A model generated the notes under the pieces. The model was not told the DNA's origin. It did no database searches and was given only the letters and a program-made list of their open reading frames with translations. From JAHECQ01 sp963775125 (GTDB lineage: Bacteria > Actinomycetota > Acidimicrobiia > Acidimicrobiales > SZUA-35): a stretch of DNA of 64,000 bases. A program made the position numbers and the translations under genes. Below, piece after piece: positions 42,123 to 50,765 of this stretch. Location: positions 124,001-188,000 of the forward strand of contig CAVZHQ010000001.1 of assembly GCA_963775125.1 (NCBI GenBank), given 5' to 3'. The stretch's first letter is position 1, and every line of letters starts with the position of its first letter.

Positions 42123-42902
42123 GTGGCGGATATCGACAATACGACGGGACCGGACCATGTCTGGGTTCGTTACAAGACAACCGGTGATCAATCCGATCGC
42201 GACCAACTCATCGTGTACTACGCGCCCTTGGTGAAGTACGTGGCGGGCAGAATCGCGTCAGGGCTTCCACAGAACGTCGACCAGAGTGACCTGGTCAGCT
42301 ACGGGATGTTCGGCCTGATCGATGCCATCACCAAGTTCGACCCCGAGCGCGGTTTCAAGTTCGAGACCTACGCAATCGCCCGCATCAAGGGGGCGGTACT
42401 CGATGAACTGCGCTCCATCGACTGGGTTCCCCGGTCGGTGCGGGCCAAAGCCAAATCGGTCGAGCGGGCCATGAGCAAGCTCGAATCCGAGCTGCATCGA
42501 GCGCCCACCGACGAGGAGATTGCGGTTGAGCTCGACATCAGCCCCAGTCAGCTGAACACGGTGTACAACCAGATCAGCTCGCTCGGTATGGTCGCACTCG
42601 ACGAGATGCTGTCCTTCGGTGGCGGCGATTCGATGTCGTTCGGCGACACCCTCGCCGACCGGCGTGAGGGACCCGGCGGTCAGTACGAGCGGGTCGAGAT
42701 GCGACAACTGCTCGGCGAGGCCATCAACCGCATGGGCGATCGAGAGAAGATCGTGTTGACCCTCTACTACTACGAGGGTCTCACACTGGCCGAGATCGGC
42801 AAGGTGCTCGGCGTCACCGAGAGTCGGGTCTGCCAGATCCACACCAAGGCGGTGCTCCAGCTACGGAGTCGCCTCCAGGCCGTCGAACGCGAAGCGGTCT
42901 GA
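42123..42902 (+). CDS. RNA polymerase sigma factor, FliA/WhiG family
   Basis: A 259-residue group 3 sigma factor. Region 2 is YYAPLVKYVAGRIASGL with GMFGLIDAITKFDPERGFKF, then YAIARIKGAVLDELRSIDWV. Region 3 includes RSVRAKAKSVERAMSKLESE, and region 4 the helix-turn-helix GLTLAEIGKVLGVTESRVCQ. The sequence is closest to FliA/WhiG; no flagellar genes are in the window, so a WhiG-like developmental role or another regulon is possible. GTG 42123 gives the family's usual length; an upstream GTG at 41859 in the same frame cannot be excluded. Confidence 0.88.
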   Translation: MADIDNTTGPDHVWVRYKTTGDQSDRDQLIVYYAPLVKYVAGRIASGLPQNVDQSDLVSYGMFGLIDAITKFDPERGFKFETYAIARIKGAVLDELRSIDWVPRSVRAKAKSVERAMSKLESELHRAPTDEEIAVELDISPSQLNTVYNQISSLGMVALDEMLSFGGGDSMSFGDTLADRREGPGGQYERVEMRQLLGEAINRMGDREKIVLTLYYYEGLTLAEIGKVLGVTESRVCQIHTKAVLQLRSRLQAVEREAV

Positions 42903-42979
42903 GCCGGAACTGACCTCGGGTCGAGCGACCCCATCAACACGCCTGCCGGTCCAGCCGGCGACTCCTCGGGAGATGGCAG

Positions 42980-44584
42980 ATGGGTCGGGAGCGAGTACAG
43001 CAGTTCTTCGTCGGGAGCGTCGCGATCGGGCTCTGGTGCTGGGTCATGGTGTTGGGCATGTTGGCGGTCGGCGCCCCGGTGCTGGCGACCGGTACGGTTC
43101 CGACCGGGTGGGTGGCGCCGGTCGACGCCCCGATCGCCGATCCGTTCCGGCCGCCGGAGTCGCGTTATGGCGCCGGCAATCGCGGCATCGAGTACGCCGT
43201 CTCCGGAGGCGAGGCCGTCGTGGCCGTCGGCGCCGGTCGAGTGACCTTCGTCGGTGCGGTGGGCGGAAGCCGGTTCGTCGTCGTCACGCATGCCGACGGA
43301 CTTCGATCGACCTACGCGTTCCTCGCGGAGATCCTCGTGGTCAAGGGACAGTTGGTCGAGCCGGGTCAGCTCATCGCCAGAGCCGGCGTCGGCTTTCATC
43401 TGACGGCACGACTCGGTGACGAGTACGTCGACCCGACCCGGCTCTTCTCCGGCGCAATTGCGTCGCCCCGGCTCGTGGCGGGAGACCCGACGGACCGGGG
43501 CCCGGTTGGTCGTGCCGACCCTGTTGCGCTCGGCCCCCTCGACCCGATGTTGGCGCTGCTCGACGCGGGGAACGACCTCACGCTCACCGGTCAACTCTCG
43601 GCGATTGCACAAGCAGCCGCGGCCTGGCGCAATCAAGACTGCGAGAACGATCCGGCCGCGCCCAGCCCCATCGGTGAGCGTCGTACCCTCATCCAGGTCG
43701 GGGGCCTCGGGAGCAGTTCTGCCGAGGCGTCCATCGGGCTCCTCGATGTCGGCGCCCTCGGCTACGACGCTGCCGACGTCCTCGGATTCAGCTATGCAGG
43801 TGGCTGCACCCGGGTGCCTTTCGGGAATCGCGGCGGCCCCCCCGACGACCCAGGAAGCCTGAGCGCCGAACTGCCATCCACCGACTACGAGCCCGCCGAC
43901 ACGTTCCAGAGCGTCGAGCATTCGGCCGAGCTGCTCGCCGATCTGATCGAGGCTGCCGCTGTCGCCCGGCCTGGCCAACCCATCGACCTTGCCGCCCACT
44001 CCCTCGGCGGAGTCGTCGCCCGACGCGCCGTCGAGTTGCTGGACCGGCGCGGCCGGCTGGGCGACGGTCCTGACGCACTCCCCGTTCGTGTCGTACTCAC
44101 GGTCGGGTCGCCCCATCAAGGCGCCGATCTGGCGACGGCTTCGGTGGCCAGTGAGGGAACGGTCACCGCGGTCCTGATCGACCAGCTCACCGACTATCGG
44201 GAGGCGGATTCGGTACGTCAGCTCTCCGAAGCCGGTTCGATGCGCCTTCCCCGACCTGCGGCCCCGCCGGCGGGAGTGGTAGCGGTCGCGGTCGCCGCGG
44301 CGACCGATCTCGTCGTGGGAGCCGAGCACGCCATCTGGCCAGGCGCAGCCAACGTGGTGATCGCTCCCACGCCTCCGACCGAAGTCAGTGACGGCATCGG
44401 GTCGGTTCACGGTTCGTTGCCTGGGCGACCCGAGGTCGCAGAGGCGTTGGTACGAGCCGCGACCGGGCTGGCGCAGCGATGTGCTTCGTTGGGCGACCTG
44501 GTGACGTCGACCCTCACGGCCCGCGGAATTTCGACGCTCGAGGACCTGGCGACCACCATCCTCGGTATCGAGCAGTTCCTGTAG
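42980..44584 (+). CDS. Exported protein: degenerate LytM/M23-like domain fused to alpha/beta-hydrolase
   Basis: A 534-residue protein with one N-terminal signal or transmembrane segment (AIGLWCWVMVLGMLAVGAPV). Residues about 40-160 follow the LytM/M23 layout, with NRGIEYAVSGGEAVVAVGAG, VVVTHADGLRSTYAFL and GFHLTARLGDEYVDPTRLF. The usual metal ligands are missing: HRGVD-type His-Asp reads NRGIE and the HxH reads GFHLT, so it is probably inactive as a peptidase. Residues about 215-520 form an alpha/beta-hydrolase with nucleophile elbow AHSLGG (Ser near 340) and TVGSPHQGADLAT. The M23 gene next to rpsB is common in actinobacteria, but this fusion is unusual. Confidence 0.72.
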   Translation: MGRERVQQFFVGSVAIGLWCWVMVLGMLAVGAPVLATGTVPTGWVAPVDAPIADPFRPPESRYGAGNRGIEYAVSGGEAVVAVGAGRVTFVGAVGGSRFVVVTHADGLRSTYAFLAEILVVKGQLVEPGQLIARAGVGFHLTARLGDEYVDPTRLFSGAIASPRLVAGDPTDRGPVGRADPVALGPLDPMLALLDAGNDLTLTGQLSAIAQAAAAWRNQDCENDPAAPSPIGERRTLIQVGGLGSSSAEASIGLLDVGALGYDAADVLGFSYAGGCTRVPFGNRGGPPDDPGSLSAELPSTDYEPADTFQSVEHSAELLADLIEAAAVARPGQPIDLAAHSLGGVVARRAVELLDRRGRLGDGPDALPVRVVLTVGSPHQGADLATASVASEGTVTAVLIDQLTDYREADSVRQLSEAGSMRLPRPAAPPAGVVAVAVAAATDLVVGAEHAIWPGAANVVIAPTPPTEVSDGIGSVHGSLPGRPEVAEALVRAATGLAQRCASLGDLVTSTLTARGISTLEDLATTILGIEQFL

Positions 44585-44598
44585 GGCGTCGCGCCCGA

Positions 44599-44731
44599 TA
44601 GCCTGACGGACGGTCTGCAACTCCGCAGTCCGTGCCAGCCCCTCTACTCATCGACCGTCTCGCAGTTCCGGTCGTTCTGGGCAACCTGCCCCAGCGCGCG
44701 AGCGGTACACCGTCAACCGTAGGAGACCACG
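44599..44731 (+). promoter_or_regulatory. rpsB-tsf promoter and leader
   Basis: TAGCCT at 44599-44604 is a candidate -10. It leaves a leader of about 120 nt ahead of the rpsB ATG at 44732, which carries a purine-rich GTAGGAG site. Long rpsB leaders bind S2 for autoregulation in other bacteria; no specific structure was verified here. Confidence 0.4.
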
Positions 44732-45682
44732 ATGACTGCTGTCGTCACCATGAAGCAACTGCTCGACTCCGGTGTCCATTTCGGCCACCAGACCCGCCGA
44801 TGGAACCCGAAGATGAAGCGGTTCATCCACGGCGAGCAGGGCGGTATCTACATCATCGACCTGGTCGAGACCCTGCGCCGCATCGAGAAGGCGTACGTCT
44901 TCGTGCGAGACACCGTCGCCAACGGCGGCACCGTGCTCTTCGTCGGCACGAAGAAGCAGGCCCAGGAAGCCATTCGTCTCAACGCCAATTCCGTGGGCAT
45001 GCCCTACGTCGATCAGCGTTGGCTCGGCGGCATGCTCACCAATTACCAGACGATCTCCAAGCGAGTGGGCAAGCTGCTCGAGTACGAACGCATGCGGGCC
45101 TCGGGTGAGTTCGAGGAGATGCCGAAGAAGGAAGCGCTCCGGTACACCCGTGAGCTCGAGAAGCTCGACCGCAACATCGGCGGTGTGAAGACCATGGCCA
45201 AGCAGCCCGATGTCGTCTTCGTCCTCGACACCATCAAGGAACACATCGCCGTCACCGAAGCCCGCAAGCTCGGCATCCCCATCGTGGCCGTGGTCGACAC
45301 CAACTGCGATCCCGACCTCATCACCTTCCCGATCCCGGGCAACGACGACGCCATCCGCTCGGCCCAGCTCATGAGCCGGGTCGTCGCCGAGGCCATCGCC
45401 GAAGGCAAGATCATGCGGGCTGGGCGCCTTGGTGTCCCCACCGAGGTCGAGCGTTCGCCCGAACAGGAAGCCGAGCACGCCGCCCTGCAGGCCGCCGCCC
45501 GGGAACAGGCGCTCGCCGAGGCCGCGGCCCGTGAGGCCCGCGTCGCCGCAGCTCAGGCCGCCGCAGCCGAGGCTGCCGGAGCCGAGGCTGCCGTTGAAAC
45601 GACCGAAGCGGCCGAGCCCGCAGTCGAGACCGTCGAGGCTGCCGTTGAGGCCTCTGAGGCTGCAGAAGCCGACGAGAGCTGA
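44732..45682 (+). CDS. rpsB: 30S ribosomal protein S2
   Basis: Component of the small subunit that bridges the head and body. The 316-residue protein has the standard S2 core: LLDSGVHFGHQTRRWNPKMK, YIIDLVETLRR, FVGTKKQAQEAI, YVDQRWLGGMLTNYQTI and VDTNCDPDLITFPIPGNDDA. The usual length is about 240-260; the excess is a C-terminal tail from about residue 245, built mainly of Ala and Glu (AAREQALAEAAAREARVAAA, then EA-rich repeats). Such acidic tails occur in several actinobacteria. It heads the rpsB-tsf pair. Confidence 0.97.
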   Translation: MTAVVTMKQLLDSGVHFGHQTRRWNPKMKRFIHGEQGGIYIIDLVETLRRIEKAYVFVRDTVANGGTVLFVGTKKQAQEAIRLNANSVGMPYVDQRWLGGMLTNYQTISKRVGKLLEYERMRASGEFEEMPKKEALRYTRELEKLDRNIGGVKTMAKQPDVVFVLDTIKEHIAVTEARKLGIPIVAVVDTNCDPDLITFPIPGNDDAIRSAQLMSRVVAEAIAEGKIMRAGRLGVPTEVERSPEQEAEHAALQAAAREQALAEAAAREARVAAAQAAAAEAAGAEAAVETTEAAEPAVETVEAAVEASEAAEADES

Positions 45683-45740
45683 TTCGGTCCCGACCGACAT
45701 CCAAGAACTTCAGAAGACGAACACAGGGAAATGATGAGTC

Positions 45741-46520
45741 ATGGCTGACTTCAGCGCGAAAGACGTACAAGAGCTCCGCAAGTCGACGGGTGCCGGCATG
45801 ATGGACGCCAAGAAGGCCCTGGTCGAAGCCAGTGGGGACTTCGAGGCCGCAACGCAGCTCCTGCGTGAGCGAGGTCTGGCCAAGGCCCTGACCCGCACCG
45901 ATCGTGACAACAGCGAAGGCGTCGTGGCCATCGCCTCGAACGCTTCAGGTGCCTCGATGGTGCAGCTCAAGTCCGAAACCGACTTCTCGGCCAAGTCCGA
46001 TGCCTTCGCAACCCTGGCCCAGGACCTGGCCGACGTGGTGCTCGCCAAAGGTGTCGATGCCGTCTCCGAGAAGCAGTCGACGCTCGAAGACCTGCAGCTC
46101 GAGATCAAGGAGAACATCGAGATCGGAAGGGTCGCCCATTTCGAAGCGGTCGAGGGTCGGATCATCGACGCGTACCTGCACGGCGGCGGCCGGGCCGGTG
46201 TCCTCATCGAGGGCGAAGGTATCAGCGCCGAGGTGCTGCACGAACTGGCACTGCACGTTGCCTTCGCGAAGCCCCGCTACCTCACCCGCGACGAAGTGCC
46301 GGCCGAAGACCTTGCGAAGGAACAAGCCGCGCTGCTCGAGATCACCAAGAACGAAGGCAAGCCCGAGGCGGCCTGGGCCAAGATCGTCGAAGGCCGGGTG
46401 AACTCGTGGTTCGGTGAGATGGTGCTCCTGGAGCAGGGCCTCTTCGGCGACAAGGAAAAGGTCTCGGACAAGATCGGCGCAGGGAAGATCACCCGGTTCG
46501 CGCTCGCCATGATCGGCTGA
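45741..46520 (+). CDS. tsf: Translation elongation factor Ts
   Basis: Guanine-nucleotide exchange factor for EF-Tu. The 259-residue protein has the N-terminal UBA-like helices with VQELRKSTGAGMMDAKKALV, the conserved TDFSAKSDAF loop that contacts EF-Tu, and the coiled/dimerisation part with RYLTRDEVPAEDLAKEQAAL. It lies 58 bases after rpsB. A hydrophobic helix-rich C-terminus ends LAMIG. Confidence 0.97.
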   Translation: MADFSAKDVQELRKSTGAGMMDAKKALVEASGDFEAATQLLRERGLAKALTRTDRDNSEGVVAIASNASGASMVQLKSETDFSAKSDAFATLAQDLADVVLAKGVDAVSEKQSTLEDLQLEIKENIEIGRVAHFEAVEGRIIDAYLHGGGRAGVLIEGEGISAEVLHELALHVAFAKPRYLTRDEVPAEDLAKEQAALLEITKNEGKPEAAWAKIVEGRVNSWFGEMVLLEQGLFGDKEKVSDKIGAGKITRFALAMIG

Positions 46521-46603
46521 GCGCCGATCACCTGGCACAATCTCTCCAGCTCATGCCCTCCAGCGTGGGCTGATCAAACCAGCGTTTCGACCCCGGGAGA
46601 ACG

Positions 46604-47329
46604 ATGACCGATCAGAGCCCCATCAAGTGGACGCGGATTCTCCTCAAGCTCTCCGGCGAGGCCTTCGCCGGCGAGAAGGGTTTCGGCCTCGACGCGGAGA
46701 TCATGAGCAAGATCGCCGATGACATCGTCGAGGCCCATGGCCTCGGCGTCGAGGTGGCGGTGGTGGTCGGCGGCGGCAACTTCTGGCGGGGCGCCGGCGC
46801 CGGCGGCGGTCTCGATCGGGCACAGGCCGACTACATGGGCATGCTGGCGACGGTGATGAACGCGCTTGCCCTGCAGGACGTGCTCGAACAAAAGGGTCTG
46901 CCCACCCGCACGCAGTCCGCCATCCGGATGCCCCAGGTGGCCGAGGAGTACATTCGCCGCCGGGCCATCCGTCATCTGGAGAAGGGCCGCGTTGTCATCT
47001 TCGCCGCCGGCACCGGAAACCCCTTCTTCACCACCGATACCACCGCAGCGCTCCGTGCGGTCGAGATCGACGCCGACGTGCTGCTCAAGGGCACCCACGG
47101 CGGGGTCGACGGCATCTATACCGCCGACCCACGTTCGAATCCCGACGCCGAGAAGATCGATCATCTCAGTTATCTCGACGTGCTCAATCGAGAGCTGCGG
47201 GTGATGGACTCGACCGCCATCACGCACTGCATGGAACATCACATGCCAATCGTCGTGTTCGAGTTGATGGGGGACGGAAACCTCCGTGGCCTACTCCAGG
47301 GCGAGTCCATCGGTACGCTGGTTTCATGA
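46604..47329 (+). CDS. pyrH: UMP kinase
   Basis: Amino-acid-kinase-fold enzyme phosphorylating UMP to UDP in pyrimidine nucleotide synthesis. The 241-residue protein has ILLKLSGEAFAG, VVVGGGNFWRGAGA, the UMP-binding region QSAIRMPQVAEEYIRRRAIR, FAAGTGNPFFTTDTTAALRA and DVLLKGTHGGVDGIYTADPR. It overlaps frr by four bases, the standard bacterial pyrH-frr pair. Confidence 0.96.
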   Translation: MTDQSPIKWTRILLKLSGEAFAGEKGFGLDAEIMSKIADDIVEAHGLGVEVAVVVGGGNFWRGAGAGGGLDRAQADYMGMLATVMNALALQDVLEQKGLPTRTQSAIRMPQVAEEYIRRRAIRHLEKGRVVIFAAGTGNPFFTTDTTAALRAVEIDADVLLKGTHGGVDGIYTADPRSNPDAEKIDHLSYLDVLNRELRVMDSTAITHCMEHHMPIVVFELMGDGNLRGLLQGESIGTLVS

Positions 47330-47892
47330 GTGAGCTGACCGACCTGGTTCTCGAAGAGGCGAAAGAACGTATGGAGAAGGCAATCGCGCACACACGGGCC
47401 GAGTTCTCGGGCGTGCGCAGCGGCCGTGCCGCACCGGCGTTGGTCGAGCGACTCACGGTCGAGGCCTACGGAGTCGAGGTTCGACTGCTCGAGGTCACGT
47501 CCATCTCGGTCCCGGAGGCCCGTCAGCTTCTGATCTCCCCCCACGACCCCGCGAACCTCGATGCCATCGAGCGAGCGATCCGGAATTCGGATCTGGGCCT
47601 CTCGCCCTCCAGCGACGGACGGTCCCTCCGGCTCAACTTCCCACCCCTCACCGAGGAGCGACGACGAGACTTGGTGCGCTTGGTGAAGGGAATGGCCGAG
47701 GACGGTCGCGTTGCCATTCGCAACATCCGTCGAGAGTCCCGCAAGGAACTCGAGAGTCTCGAGAAGGACAGCCAAATGTCCGAAGACGAGCTGAAGCGGG
47801 CCGAGGAGCAGCTCGACAAGCTCACCCATCGATCCGAAGCCGACATCGACGCGGCGTTGCAGGGCAAAGAAGAAGAACTTCTCGAGGTCTAG
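47326..47892 (+). CDS. frr: Ribosome recycling factor
   Basis: Factor that, with EF-G, splits post-termination ribosomes. The 188-residue protein has GVRSGRAAPALVERLTVEAY, the conserved PHDPANLDAIERAI, SDLGLSPSSDGRSLRLNFPP and LTEERRRDLVRLVKGMAEDG. It follows pyrH with a four-base overlap; a purine-rich AAGGCGAG site leads into cdsA 55 bases later. Confidence 0.96.
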   Translation: MSELTDLVLEEAKERMEKAIAHTRAEFSGVRSGRAAPALVERLTVEAYGVEVRLLEVTSISVPEARQLLISPHDPANLDAIERAIRNSDLGLSPSSDGRSLRLNFPPLTEERRRDLVRLVKGMAEDGRVAIRNIRRESRKELESLEKDSQMSEDELKRAEEQLDKLTHRSEADIDAALQGKEEELLEV

Positions 47893-47947
47893 AGTCTGCA
47901 CGAGGTTCGCACGACCCGATCTCCTTCCATCCGCAAGAAGGCGAGCT

Positions 47948-49504
47948 ATGGCAAACGAAGAACACGAGCCGAACCGGTCAGGCGCCAACGACATCTTCGC
48001 GATGTTCGAGCCGCCGCCCGAGGTCGACCCCAACAAGTTCGGCCCTGTGCCGATCGTCAATGCCGATCTCGCTGGGGGACTCGATGCGGATCCGCACGCG
48101 TCCGACGACGTACTCGACATCGATGGCGCGGAGCGCGAGGCGCTCGCCGGTGCGCATTCCGCCAGCCTCAGTGGTGGCATCCACCCCGATGAGTTCATCG
48201 GCTTCGCGCCCCGCCTCGAGCCGGTGTCCGTGGGCGGCGCTGGGGCCGATGACGGCAACGGTGGTCATCGGCCGAACGCCGACCTGACCTCGCTCACCGG
48301 CACCGACGCGCTCGCCTCCGAGGTCGGTCTGCCGCACTGGACCGAGCCGGCAACCGGCCAGGTCCCCCGTGTTGTGGCACCGGACAACGACGGATGGTCG
48401 GAGCTGGCCGGGCCGCGTTGGAAAGGCGAAGGCCCCGACTGGGCCGACGACGACATTGCCGGTGTCTTCGGCTCGCCCAGCCTCGTGACCGACGCCGGTC
48501 TCTCCAACTTGGGAGTCTCCGATCTCGGCGCTTCGGGCGCCGAACTGTCCGACGAACCCTTGATCATCGACGATGCCGAGGACGACCTCCACGGGCTGAT
48601 CCCTCCGGGTGCCGGGGCGCCACAACGGCCACAGGTTCGGCCTCGGCCACGAGTCGAGGCGGCTCCATCGGGCGAGCGCAACATCCCGCAGGCAATCATG
48701 ATGGGCATCGTGTTGGCTGCGGTTGCGCTCATGGCCTTCCGCCTCGGGAACCTGTACGCCTTGGGGCTCATCGCCGTTGTCTCGATGCTCGGCTCGGTCG
48801 AGCTGTTCGACACCATGCGTCGGGCCGGTGTGCATCCGGCAACGCTCTTGGGGGTCGTCGCCTCGGTGGGCTTCCCGCTTGCCGTGTATTGGCGAGGGCA
48901 GCAGGCCTTCCCCCTGATGGTCGGCCTCGTCGTGGTGTTCGGCGCGCTCTGGTACCTCAGTGGGGCGGACACGCACCGACCGGCCCTCAATTTGGGCCTC
49001 ACCTTCCTGGGCGTCTGCTGGGTCGGCGGCATGGCGGCGTTCGGCGCGATGCTGCTGAACCTGCCTGATGGACGTTCGACGATCGTGGCCGCCATCGTGG
49101 TCACCGTCGCCTCCGACACCGCTGCGCTCGCGGGCGGCAAGGCCTTCGGCAAACATCCCTTCCATCCCGCCAGCCCGAGCAAGACGTGGGAGGGAACGAT
49201 CATCGGCTTCGTGGCTGCGGTCGTCGCCGGTGTGGTGATGGGGGTCTACGGCGTATCGCCCTTCAGTGAGAACCTGGCCCACGCCGCCCTGCTCGGTGTG
49301 GTCGGCGGCGTGCTCGCGCCGCTGGGAGACCTGACCGAGTCGATGATCAAGCGTGACCTCGGCGTCAAGGACATGGGCCGTCTGCTTCCCGGTCATGGCG
49401 GCGTGCTCGATCGGGTGGACGGATTGCTGTTCGTGCTGCCGGGTATCTACTACCTCACGCTGATTCTGGGCCTCGACCAGCTTGTGGCCGCAGCCGGCCT
49501 GTAG
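47948..49504 (+). CDS. cdsA: Phosphatidate cytidylyltransferase with long acidic N-terminal extension
   Basis: Membrane enzyme making CDP-diacylglycerol from phosphatidate and CTP. The 518-residue protein has its catalytic membrane part in the last 275 residues, with about eight helices. The CDP-alcohol signature is SPSKTWEGT, then GDLTESMIKRDLGVKDMG and LPGHGGVLDRVDGL, in the form S-x8-KR-...-PGHGG-xx-DR. The first 240 residues are hydrophilic, rich in Asp/Ala and predicted to be disordered, and contain the striking LPHWTEPATGQVPRV near residue 133 and LSNLGVSDLGASGAELSDEP. Normal family length is about 260-300. Confidence 0.92.
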   Translation: MANEEHEPNRSGANDIFAMFEPPPEVDPNKFGPVPIVNADLAGGLDADPHASDDVLDIDGAEREALAGAHSASLSGGIHPDEFIGFAPRLEPVSVGGAGADDGNGGHRPNADLTSLTGTDALASEVGLPHWTEPATGQVPRVVAPDNDGWSELAGPRWKGEGPDWADDDIAGVFGSPSLVTDAGLSNLGVSDLGASGAELSDEPLIIDDAEDDLHGLIPPGAGAPQRPQVRPRPRVEAAPSGERNIPQAIMMGIVLAAVALMAFRLGNLYALGLIAVVSMLGSVELFDTMRRAGVHPATLLGVVASVGFPLAVYWRGQQAFPLMVGLVVVFGALWYLSGADTHRPALNLGLTFLGVCWVGGMAAFGAMLLNLPDGRSTIVAAIVVTVASDTAALAGGKAFGKHPFHPASPSKTWEGTIIGFVAAVVAGVVMGVYGVSPFSENLAHAALLGVVGGVLAPLGDLTESMIKRDLGVKDMGRLLPGHGGVLDRVDGLLFVLPGIYYLTLILGLDQLVAAAGL

Positions 49505-49507
49505 GCC

Positions 49508-50719
49508 GTGACCATCGACGTCGCCATTGCCGGCTCGACCGGGTCGATCGGCACCCAGTGTCTCGACGTCATCGGGAGAGCCGGCGACGCCTATCGCGTT
49601 GCGTCCCTGTCCGCGGGATCCCAGGTCGACGCGCTGATCCGTCAGGCCAACGAGGTGCGACCCGACGTGGTGGTCATCGGCGACCCGGCGCTCGAAGCCA
49701 GACTACGAGCCGGGGTGTCGGCTGGTATCGAGGTGGCCTCGGGGTCCGAGGCCATGGCCGACTGTTCCCGAGCTGCCGACGTCACCGTGAACGGCATCGT
49801 CGGGTTCGCCGGCCTGCCGGTCACCCTGGCCTGTTTGTACGCCGGCCGCCGCTTGGCCCTGGCCAACAAGGAATCGCTGATCGCCGCCGGCCCCGTCGTG
49901 CAACAGGCCCGCCGGACACCGGGGGCCGAGCTTCTGCCGGTCGACTCCGAACACGCCGCCATCCACATGTGCCTCCGAGGGCTCGACCCCTTGGCGGCGA
50001 GCGGCCGGCGCCGGGTCGCCCGGCTGCAGATCACCGCATCCGGTGGCCCGTTCCGAGGACGCACGGCATCCGAGCTGCAGGCGGTGACCATTGCCGAGGC
50101 CTTGGCCCATCCCACCTGGTCGATGGGGCCCAAGATCACGATCGACTCGTCGACCCTCATGAACAAGGGCCTCGAGGTCATCGAGGCCAACGAACTGTTC
50201 GGCGCGCCGGCGGGCGACGCCGGATTCGGAATCTCGCTGGACGACATCGATGTCGTCGTGCACCCGCAATCGATCGTGCACTCGATGGTCACCCTCACCG
50301 ATGGCGCCACGATCGCCCAGCTCTCCAACCCCGATATGCGCCTCCCGATCGGGTACGCGCTGGCGTACCCCGAACGTCTGTTGGTTCCCTTCGGCGGCAT
50401 CGACTGGTCGTCCGGTTCGTTGTTCTCGAACGGGACGCTCAGCTTCGAGCCACCCGATCGGGCGGCCTTCCCTTGCCTCGACCTTGCCTTCGAGGCGGCA
50501 CGTGTCGGGGGAACGGCACCCGCATGGCTGAACGCTGCGAACGAAGTGGCTGTGGCAGCATTCCTCAAGGAGCGAATTCGCTGGGTCGATATTGCCCGGG
50601 TGAACGAATCGGTCCTCGACCACCACGACCAGGGCCCCGCACACACCCTGGCCGACGTGCTGGCTGCCGATCATGAAGCCCGGAGACGGGCCGATGAGTT
50701 ACTGGCCGGCTGGGCGTGA
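49508..50719 (+). CDS. dxr: 1-Deoxy-D-xylulose 5-phosphate reductoisomerase
   Basis: Second enzyme of the MEP isoprenoid pathway, converting DXP to MEP with NADPH. The 403-residue protein has the nucleotide motif AGSTGSIGTQCLDV, ANKESLIAAGPVV, VDSEHAAIH, TASGGPFRGR, TIDSSTLMNKGLEVIEANEL and HPQSIVHSMVTL. Metal ligands are the Asp/Glu in the VDSEH and NKGLEVIE segments. The gene begins four bases after the cdsA stop; isoprenoid diphosphates feed the undecaprenyl carrier recycled by uppP. Confidence 0.96.
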   Translation: MTIDVAIAGSTGSIGTQCLDVIGRAGDAYRVASLSAGSQVDALIRQANEVRPDVVVIGDPALEARLRAGVSAGIEVASGSEAMADCSRAADVTVNGIVGFAGLPVTLACLYAGRRLALANKESLIAAGPVVQQARRTPGAELLPVDSEHAAIHMCLRGLDPLAASGRRRVARLQITASGGPFRGRTASELQAVTIAEALAHPTWSMGPKITIDSSTLMNKGLEVIEANELFGAPAGDAGFGISLDDIDVVVHPQSIVHSMVTLTDGATIAQLSNPDMRLPIGYALAYPERLLVPFGGIDWSSGSLFSNGTLSFEPPDRAAFPCLDLAFEAARVGGTAPAWLNAANEVAVAAFLKERIRWVDIARVNESVLDHHDQGPAHTLADVLAADHEARRRADELLAGWA

Positions 50720-50765
50720 ACCCAGAACCGACCCTGATGGAAATCGATCTGATGGAGATCACCAC

